Shown here: piece by piece, positions 58,851-64,000 of the stretch
Numbering within the stretch: position 1 is the stretch's first letter
How the letters are laid out: the number at the start of each line of letters is the position of its first letter
DNA from: Clostridiales bacterium
GTDB lineage: Bacteria; Bacillota; Clostridia; Saccharofermentanales; Saccharofermentanaceae
NCBI GenBank assembly: GCA_017615755.1
Contig: JAFZZM010000024.1
Span: forward strand, 1-64,000
Direction: 5' to 3'
Length of the DNA: 64,000 nucleotides
Program-made: the position numbers and the translations under genes
Notes under the pieces: model-generated
What the model was told of the DNA's origin: nothing
The model's database searches: none
Seen by the model: the letters and a program-made list of their open reading frames with translations, nothing else

Positions 58851-59663
58851 TTAGTCTTTCTTCCAGCATTTACCCATATAGCGGATATAAGCGATCGTAC
58901 CACGGATGAATCCGCAGATACCGAAGAATGTCAGGATGCCGAGTGCGATGGTCATGAAAGCCAGCGCAATCGCGAATATGATCTTCGCGCACAGGAATCC
59001 GCCTGTCAGGGACGGAGCGACGAACAGAACACCGGAAAGGAATCCTGTCAAAGCCGTAAGTCCGATCAGAGCGATCACGATACCCAGTGCCAGGAGCCAT
59101 ACCCAGATCGCGACAAAGATCGTGAAGAGAATAACGAAGGTACGGTCGTGTGTCTTGGTCTCAGGCTTCACATAGTTCGGATCATGGGACGGATACTGTG
59201 TGTAATCCGGAAGGTCGAACTCTTTCTTGCCCTGGACCGGTCTCTCTCCGGAAAGATCCGGAGCACGTCCGCCCTGGTGCGCACGCTCGCCGGCCGGTTC
59301 CGGCTTCGGAGCCGCGTTCTTCGGCGGGATCGCATATGTCGGATGACAGAAACCCTGGATCGTCTGTGCGGTCACACCGCGGTTCGGACGGCCAAGCCAT
59401 GTCTGGATCGGAACGATCGGATACGCGCCTGCTGCAACCGTCTGTGTTCCCGATACATCAAATTCCGGAACTGCGTCACCTAAGTAGAACTGAGCAACTT
59501 CCGTCGGGCTGCCGAGCTTGGCGGCAATTTCGCTTTCGCTCTTTCCCTCTGAAACACCGATATCAAAATGCATCTCGAATTCTTTCAAGATCTCTTCCAC
59601 ATCTTTGGAAGGAAGCGTAACTAACTGTTCACGCAGAGAAGCAATATATTCACGTTTATTCAT
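58851..59663 (-). CDS. HAAS/DUF1700-type membrane protein
   Basis: A 270-residue protein. The N-terminal HAAS motif (MNKREYIASLREQLVTLPSK; EILKEFEMHFDIGVSEGKSE; IAAKLGSPTEVAQFY, residues 1-65) is typical of proteins paired with PadR regulators. A Pro-rich loop (~75-160) and four transmembrane segments (about 165-190, 195-218, 222-245 and a final one) follow. Its ATG overlaps the padR stop (ATGA), so expression is coupled. Such pairs are thought to adjust membrane composition or envelope stress responses; no direct evidence here. Confidence 0.85.
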   Translation of the reverse strand: MNKREYIASLREQLVTLPSKDVEEILKEFEMHFDIGVSEGKSESEIAAKLGSPTEVAQFYLGDAVPEFDVSGTQTVAAGAYPIVPIQTWLGRPNRGVTAQTIQGFCHPTYAIPPKNAAPKPEPAGERAHQGGRAPDLSGERPVQGKKEFDLPDYTQYPSHDPNYVKPETKTHDRTFVILFTIFVAIWVWLLALGIVIALIGLTALTGFLSGVLFVAPSLTGGFLCAKIIFAIALAFMTIALGILTFFGICGFIRGTIAYIRYMGKCWKKD

Positions 59664-59977
59664 GCGCTCACCCCTCCCACAATCTTATTTACACTGGCTG
59701 TAAAAGAATTCCAGTCTTCGAGTAATTCTTCCAGTTTCTTCTGTCCCATAACGGTCAGACTATAGTATTTCCGCGGCGGGCCGCTCTGTGATTCCTGAAG
59801 ATAGGAAGCTACCAGGCCGTCGCTGGCCAGCTTGCGAAGAAGCGGATAGACCGTGCCGTCAGAAATCATGATGGTCTCCGACAATGTGCTGGCAAGCTCA
59901 TAGCCGTAGCGGTCGCTGTCTTTCAGCATGGCCAGTACACAAAGATCGAGAACGCCCTTCTTAAATTGAACATTCAT
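59660..59977 (-). CDS. PadR-family transcriptional regulator
   Basis: A 105-residue winged-helix repressor: FKKGVLDLCVLAMLKDSDRYGYEL, then SDGTVYPLLRKLASDGLV (recognition helix) and PPRKYYSLTVMGQKKLEEL (wing). ATG 59977 follows AGGAGG with a 7-nt spacer; a GTG six bases upstream is possible but overlaps that site. It is the first gene of a three-gene operon, with a PadR-type operator and a consensus promoter upstream, so it very likely represses itself. Confidence 0.92.
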   Translation of the reverse strand: MNVQFKKGVLDLCVLAMLKDSDRYGYELASTLSETIMISDGTVYPLLRKLASDGLVASYLQESQSGPPRKYYSLTVMGQKKLEELLEDWNSFTASVNKIVGGVSA

Positions 59978-60022
59978 GTGCACTCCTCCTTTTTATGTTC
60001 TTGTTTCCTTTACCTTTCACTC

Positions 60023-60042
60023 AATGTTCAGTATTGAACATT
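60023..60042. promoter_or_regulatory. PadR operator
   Basis: Perfect inverted repeat AATGTTCA-GTAT-TGAACATT, containing the ATGT...ACAT half-sites recognised by PadR proteins, located just after the expected transcription start. Confidence 0.75.
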
Positions 60043-60053
60043 CAACACTAGTG

Positions 60054-60083
60054 ATTATAAAACGGTACCAAACAATATGTCAA
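60054..60083 (-). promoter_or_regulatory. consensus promoter of the PadR operon
   Basis: On the minus strand TTGACA (60083-60078), 18 bp, TATAAT (60059-60054): both hexamers perfect. Confidence 0.88.
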
Positions 60084-60127
60084 TGCTTTTTCTGTTACAG
60101 AAAGGAAAAATGATTATTCAGCTGTAT

Positions 60128-60904
60128 TTAAATGATCGTGGAAAAACAGATCCAATTGTCGTTTTCGTCCAGAATGATCGCCTCTGTCGTCAGATCGGCG
60201 ATGTTATTGGAGCAACGCAGGATATACACCTTGGCATTCGGGTGCTCATCGAGGTCATCGGGAAAACAGATCTGCAGCTGGACGGGACTCGTCATATCGA
60301 TCTCGACGCCGATGAATCCGGCGATCTCCGCCTTGAATTTCTCAACCAGGTCCGCCGCTTTTGCTTCTTCAATACTCATCGGACTAAGCACTGCCTTGCT
60401 CTTGGCCTGCTTGGCAAAAGGACTCATATCCGTCTCCTCGCAGGAGAATTCGAGCATGACGTAACTGCTGCTTCTGAAATCTTCAGAGCAGAAATCCAGT
60501 CTGTACTGCGTTGCGCTTTCCGGAATACTGTTCGGAAAGAACTGAGGCATGTACCTCTCTCGCGTGAGGTAGTCATATTGCTTCGAGTAGTTTTTCTTGT
60601 CTGTGGAAGAAAAAGGGATCGAAAAGGAATTCACGAAAAAAGCCAGGCAGAGCAGTATCCCGGAAATCAGAAGCATGGTCTTCAAATTGGAATCGCTCTT
60701 GGTACGGATCAGGGCGAAGGCACAGACAAGGAAAGCCATTGCGCAGATGATCATGCAGATCGTATACCCCGGAACCATATAACTCCACGTTTTCAGTGCA
60801 TAGAAAGTCAACGCGGCAAGGATCGCCGCTTCAAGAACGTATCCGACTATGCGGATCCTCTTACTATTCTGTGGAGACTTTGGCCTGCTTTCGTTTTCTC
60901 CCAT
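60128..60904 (-). CDS. membrane protein of unknown function
   Basis: A 258-residue protein with three transmembrane segments near the N-terminus (about residues 18-38, 46-66 and 77-97), then a ~160-residue domain without a recognised motif (YMPQFFPNSIPESATQYRLD; YVMLEFSCEETDMSPF; IGVEIDMTSPVQLQICFPDD; AIILDENDNWICFS). The soluble part lies after an odd number of membrane passes and is probably outside. GGGGGAACG precedes ATG 60904. It stands apart from whiA by 110 bp that contain a terminator. Confidence 0.7.
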   Translation of the reverse strand: MGENESRPKSPQNSKRIRIVGYVLEAAILAALTFYALKTWSYMVPGYTICMIICAMAFLVCAFALIRTKSDSNLKTMLLISGILLCLAFFVNSFSIPFSSTDKKNYSKQYDYLTRERYMPQFFPNSIPESATQYRLDFCSEDFRSSSYVMLEFSCEETDMSPFAKQAKSKAVLSPMSIEEAKAADLVEKFKAEIAGFIGVEIDMTSPVQLQICFPDDLDEHPNAKVYILRCSNNIADLTTEAIILDENDNWICFSTII

Positions 60905-60989
60905 CGTTCCCCCAACACATGTGTAACTAATGATTCAACCCTAATTCTATTGTATTCCGTCACAAAAAAATAAAAACGGAAAAACTCAA

Positions 60990-61016
60990 GAAAAAACTAG
61001 GAAAAATACTAGTTTT
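60990..61016 (-). terminator. short terminator overlapping the whiA stop
   Basis: AAAACTAG and CTAGTTTT (61016-61009 with 61000-60993, minus strand) form an 8-bp stem followed by TTTTTTC; the stem includes the stop codon. Confidence 0.55.
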
Positions 61017-61905
61017 ACAGCATATCGATGAGCTTCTTCAGTCGATGGTTCATACCGGATTTGCTGATCGGCGGGTCCATGAGCTTGCCGAGCTCCGTCA
61101 GAGAAAGACCCGGATTATCGATGTGAAGGCGGGCCACATCCAGAAGTTCTTTTGGAATACGGCCTGCTTTTTCCGAAGCCAGCAATGCTTCGAGCTGTTT
61201 CGTTCTTCTGGCGCTGGCGTCCGCCTGCTGCTTCATGGTCCAGTTATCAAGATTGACCGTACTTGCCACCATACGGTTCACTTCACGCTGCGCTTTGATG
61301 TTCTGAAGATCCATCATGTGCCGCATCGCGCCGAGAATAACCAGAAAATCCGAGATCGCGTCGGTCTTTTTGAAATAGATGGCCCAGGTCGTATCCGAAA
61401 CACGGGTCGACGGCTGGATGTTCTCCGCATGGAAAAGAAGGATCAAGGGCTTCACAAAAGCATCGGTCTTGCAGAGTATCTCCACGCGGTTCTTTTTCTG
61501 CGGATCGGAATACGATCCTCGTGCCAGAAAAGCACCTTTCAGGACAGCCCTCCGGATCTCGTCTTTTTCCGAAATGTCTTCCACGATGGTATCCGGCATG
61601 AGAAACGGCTCGATAAACTCCAGAAAGGCTTCCTTCGGAAAGGGAACCGTGTAGAAGGATCCTCCCCTTCTCCCGACTTTTTTCATCTCACCGGAAGGAA
61701 GTAAACGGCCGCTTTTTTTCGCATCTTCACAGAGCCTTCGGGCTACATTTTCCTTCGGGCAGTCTACGATCACGAGATCCTCTTCTTCGGAAAAACCACT
61801 GCACAGACATATCGCCGCCATCTCCGCAGCCCATTCTTCATCCGTTGCGTACTGGGATTTCAATATCTCTTTCTTGATCTCTCCGGAAGGCGTTTCCGCA
61901 CTCAT
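61015..61905 (-). CDS. whiA: WhiA family DNA-binding protein
   Basis: A 296-residue protein: an N-terminal LAGLIDADG-like region (LKGAFLARGSYSDPQKKNRV) and a C-terminal helix-turn-helix (LDVARLHIDNPGLSLTELGK; PPISKSGMNHRLKKL). WhiA is a sporulation regulator in Streptomyces and affects division and chromosome segregation in Bacillus. Its ATG overlaps the rapZ stop by 4 bp. In most Firmicutes the gluconeogenesis factor yvcK lies between rapZ and whiA; here it does not. Confidence 0.94.
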   Translation of the reverse strand: MSAETPSGEIKKEILKSQYATDEEWAAEMAAICLCSGFSEEEDLVIVDCPKENVARRLCEDAKKSGRLLPSGEMKKVGRRGGSFYTVPFPKEAFLEFIEPFLMPDTIVEDISEKDEIRRAVLKGAFLARGSYSDPQKKNRVEILCKTDAFVKPLILLFHAENIQPSTRVSDTTWAIYFKKTDAISDFLVILGAMRHMMDLQNIKAQREVNRMVASTVNLDNWTMKQQADASARRTKQLEALLASEKAGRIPKELLDVARLHIDNPGLSLTELGKLMDPPISKSGMNHRLKKLIDML

Positions 61906-62801
61906 GCCTTGGTGCCCTCTTGGCGCTGGTAACGCGGATCTTTGTCGATATCACGGTGATGGATCGACACACGGTACCCTTCTTTTTTCAAGCCTTCGAA
62001 AAGCCGCTCGGCCATATATACCGAACGATGGCGTCCGCCGGTACAGCCGACACCTACGGAGAGTCTGGCCTTACCTTCACGGATATAGTAGGGAATGGAA
62101 AAGATGAGAAGATCCATCATCTTCTTGTAGTATTCTTTTGTCTCTTCGTGGTCTTCCAGGAATTCAACGATAGCCTGGTCCTTACCCGAAAGCATCTTCA
62201 GTTCCGGAATGTAGAACGGGTTCGGAAGGAAACGCACATCACAGGTGACATCGCAGTCTCCCGGAATACCATACTTAAATCCGAAGGACTCAACATGAAT
62301 GTCCATAGTGCTCAGATCTTCGACATCGATGATGTTGACAAGTTCTTCGCGAAGTCCGTTCAGATCCATCATGGAAGTATCGATAACATGTGTCGCACGG
62401 GCACGGATGCCTCGCATCATGTCACGCTCTTTATCGATTGCTTCAACCAGGGACAATCCCTCGGAGAGTGGGTGCTTACGGCGTGTCTGACGATAACGGC
62501 TGACCAGCACGGCATCGCTTGCCTCAAGGAAGATGATACGGTAAGGGCATCCGAGGCTCTTGATCTCCGCGATTGCCTTACCGAAGCCCTTGAGAAGTTC
62601 ATTGCTTCGGATATCGACCACGAAAGCAAGCTTATTGAAGGCATACCCTTCACCGCCCTGTCCTTTTAAGAACGTGCGGGCTAATTCCGGTAATACGACC
62701 GGGGGAAGATTATCGATACAAAAGTATCCCTGGTCTTCCAAGAAATGCACTGCCTGGCTTTTTCCTGCGCCGGACATTCCTGTCAGAATAATAACGTCCA
62801 T
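61902..62801 (-). CDS. rapZ: RNase adaptor / nucleotide-binding protein RapZ
   Basis: A 299-residue member of the RapZ/YvcJ family. Walker A is GMSGAGKS (residues 8-15), and the family C-terminus has VGVGCTGGRHRSVYMAERL. In E. coli RapZ senses glucosamine-6-phosphate and guides RNase E; in Bacillus YvcJ hydrolyses nucleotides and affects competence, so the target here is uncertain. GGAGTAAT precedes ATG 62801. It lies between murB and whiA in the hprK-murB-rapZ-whiA series. Confidence 0.95.
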   Translation of the reverse strand: MDVIILTGMSGAGKSQAVHFLEDQGYFCIDNLPPVVLPELARTFLKGQGGEGYAFNKLAFVVDIRSNELLKGFGKAIAEIKSLGCPYRIIFLEASDAVLVSRYRQTRRKHPLSEGLSLVEAIDKERDMMRGIRARATHVIDTSMMDLNGLREELVNIIDVEDLSTMDIHVESFGFKYGIPGDCDVTCDVRFLPNPFYIPELKMLSGKDQAIVEFLEDHEETKEYYKKMMDLLIFSIPYYIREGKARLSVGVGCTGGRHRSVYMAERLFEGLKKEGYRVSIHHRDIDKDPRYQRQEGTKA

Positions 62802-62870
62802 ATTACTCCTTCTCTCCAGATCCCGTTTTCCGATTCCCGGATCCTTTCACTCCATTGCTTCCGGATCCGT

Positions 62871-63845
62871 TCATCTATCCTGTGTATATCCGATTCCGAT
62901 GAAGCGGACTTCCCGCTCCAGCGTAACTCCATGTTTTTCCTTTACCGCTTCTCTGACTTTCTTCGTCAGTTCATCGATATCCGCCGCGGTCGCGCCACCG
63001 ATATTGATCACGAATCCCGCGTGCTTCTCGGAAACCTGCGCACCGCCGACCGTCAATCCCTTAAGGCCGGTCTGGTCGATCAATGTTCCCGCATAGTATC
63101 CTTCAGGCCGCTTGAACATGCTTCCCGCACTCGGATAGTTCAGCGGCTGGGACTTCGTCCTCTTCTCTGTATATTCCTTGATCTGCGCCGTGATCTTATC
63201 CTTGTCACCACGATGCAGTTTCAATACAACTGTCAGGACGATACCGCCCTCTTTCATGAAACGGCTGCAGCGATATCCGAAATCGAACTCATCCCTTGTC
63301 ACCGTATACGTTTCGCCGGAAGCCGATACGCAAAGCGCCGAATCCACTACTTCCGACATATCGTGATTGTACGCGCCGGCATTCATAAATACCGCACCGC
63401 CGATCGACCCCGGGATCCCGGAAGCAAACTCCATTCCGGAAAGGCTCTGTCTGGTCGCTGCGGAAGACACCTTCGCAAGAAGAGCACCGGCATAAGCATG
63501 CATATAGACAGCATCCTTATCCTCCGGATCCTCTTCCGTCCATATGCTGGAGAATCTCTCTCCCAGACGGATCACGAGTCCGTCATACCCTTCATCCGAG
63601 ATAACCAGATTCGATCCGTTTCCCAGGATGAAATATGGTATCTTCAGTTTTTCCGCCATCTGTACGAGAATGATCACTTCGCGGAGTTCCGAAGGTTCGA
63701 TATACAGTTTAGCCGGACCACCGACACGGAATGAAGTGTGTCTGTTCATCATCTCATCCGTCTTAAACTGTTCGTCCAAAACCCAGAAACCGGCATCGCA
63801 GACGCTTTTACGGTACTCCTGGATCATCTTCTCATCCATTATCAT
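62871..63845 (-). CDS. murB: UDP-N-acetylenolpyruvoylglucosamine reductase
   Basis: The FAD enzyme that completes UDP-N-acetylmuramate synthesis. The 324-residue protein has the FAD-site motifs TSFRVGGPAKLYIEP, LGNGSNLVISDEGYDG and GIPGSIGGAVFMNAGAY, the catalytic Ser in SAGSMFKRPEG and the late KHGVTLEREVRFIG, typical of type II MurB. ATG 63845 follows GGGGGGAACAAAGA. It lies 33 bp after hprK. Confidence 0.96.
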   Translation of the reverse strand: MIMDEKMIQEYRKSVCDAGFWVLDEQFKTDEMMNRHTSFRVGGPAKLYIEPSELREVIILVQMAEKLKIPYFILGNGSNLVISDEGYDGLVIRLGERFSSIWTEEDPEDKDAVYMHAYAGALLAKVSSAATRQSLSGMEFASGIPGSIGGAVFMNAGAYNHDMSEVVDSALCVSASGETYTVTRDEFDFGYRCSRFMKEGGIVLTVVLKLHRGDKDKITAQIKEYTEKRTKSQPLNYPSAGSMFKRPEGYYAGTLIDQTGLKGLTVGGAQVSEKHAGFVINIGGATAADIDELTKKVREAVKEKHGVTLEREVRFIGIGYTQDR

Positions 63846-63878
63846 TCTTTGTTCCCCCCAAGTTCCGACTTAATACGA

Positions 63879-64000
63879 TCAAGCATTCAAGCCTCCCGGG
63901 AACACTCTTGTAACCAGATCTTTCGCTGCATTGTATCCCATCTTCTTAACACGATAGTTGATCGCCGCCGCTTCGACGATGATAGCAAGGTTACGACCAG
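63879..64000 (-). CDS. hprK: HPr kinase/phosphorylase (3' end, cut by window edge)
   Basis: The last 40 codons of a gene running in from beyond the window: [20 protein letters not shown] then [13 protein letters not shown] and FPGGLNA before the TGA at 63881-63879. The GRNLAxIIExAAxNxRxKKMGYN segment is the conserved C-terminus of HprK, which phosphorylates HPr on serine for carbon catabolite control. It is followed closely by murB, an order found in Clostridia. Confidence 0.88.
   Translation of the reverse strand, partial: GRNLAIIVEAAAINYRVKKMGYNAAKDLVTRVFPGGLNA

Overview
The window is a stretch of chromosome, close to 50% G+C by eye, from a member of the Clostridia. The markers are veg, rqcP, a DivIC-like gene, whiA, rapZ, hprK, a T-box leader, formate-tetrahydrofolate ligase and GTP-dependent PEP carboxykinase. 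The family looks like an anaerobic, possibly non-sporulating, uncultured lineage: yabP/yabQ are absent between rqcP and the divIC-like gene. A finer placement (for example near Saccharofermentans) would be a guess. No prophage, CRISPR array or complete insertion sequence is visible.

Layout. 1-464 is the start of a sugar-ABC ATPase gene, cut by the window edge. 800-4490 is an argB-argD-argF operon plus an acetyltransferase, preceded by what look like tandem ARG boxes. 4650-16470 is mostly housekeeping: a degenerate S24-type repressor, ispE-veg, fhs, a membrane-anchored beta-lactamase-fold protein with missing catalytic residues, the SRP RNA, dnaX-ybaB-recR, rqcP-divIC, a cytosolic metzincin-like protein and a zinc-ribbon HD protein. 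16669-22282 holds pckG, a transposon-like element with an AT-rich passenger gene, tRNA-Gly, tRNA-Thr, a lipoprotein, a zinc-ribbon membrane protein and a Na+/Ca2+ exchanger. 22317-34086 holds two copies of a roughly 445-bp inverted-repeat element (22317-22759 and 33639-34086, in opposite orientation), a TetR-controlled PEP-utilizing enzyme, Sir2, an ABC-F ATPase and two tandem amidases.

34114-41659 is a compact aromatic amino-acid operon on the minus strand: tyrA, aroE-aroK fusion, aroB, aroA, aroC, a type II dehydroquinase-chorismate mutase fusion, then a VanZ-like gene. 41738-56442 holds two very long solute-binding lipoproteins without permeases, a von Willebrand A protein, an EAL phosphodiesterase, glnA, a macro-domain/helix-turn-helix fusion and a duplicated two-gene zinc-ribbon/small-membrane-protein cassette. 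56739-58452 is phenylacetate-CoA ligase under a T-box. The end holds a PadR-HAAS operon, then hprK (partial), murB, rapZ and whiA.

Two features cut across all of this. First, the 9-mer AAAAGCACT (extended form AAAAGCACTTG) occurs about 24 times on both strands where roughly 0.5 is expected by chance. It lies in genes, between genes, in inverted pairs and inside every copy of the two long repeats. It looks like an uptake-sequence-type or otherwise maintained genome word and is the strongest candidate here for something undescribed. Second, there are two dispersed non-coding repeat families, 22317/33639 and 27805/50041. Each is present twice in opposite orientation.
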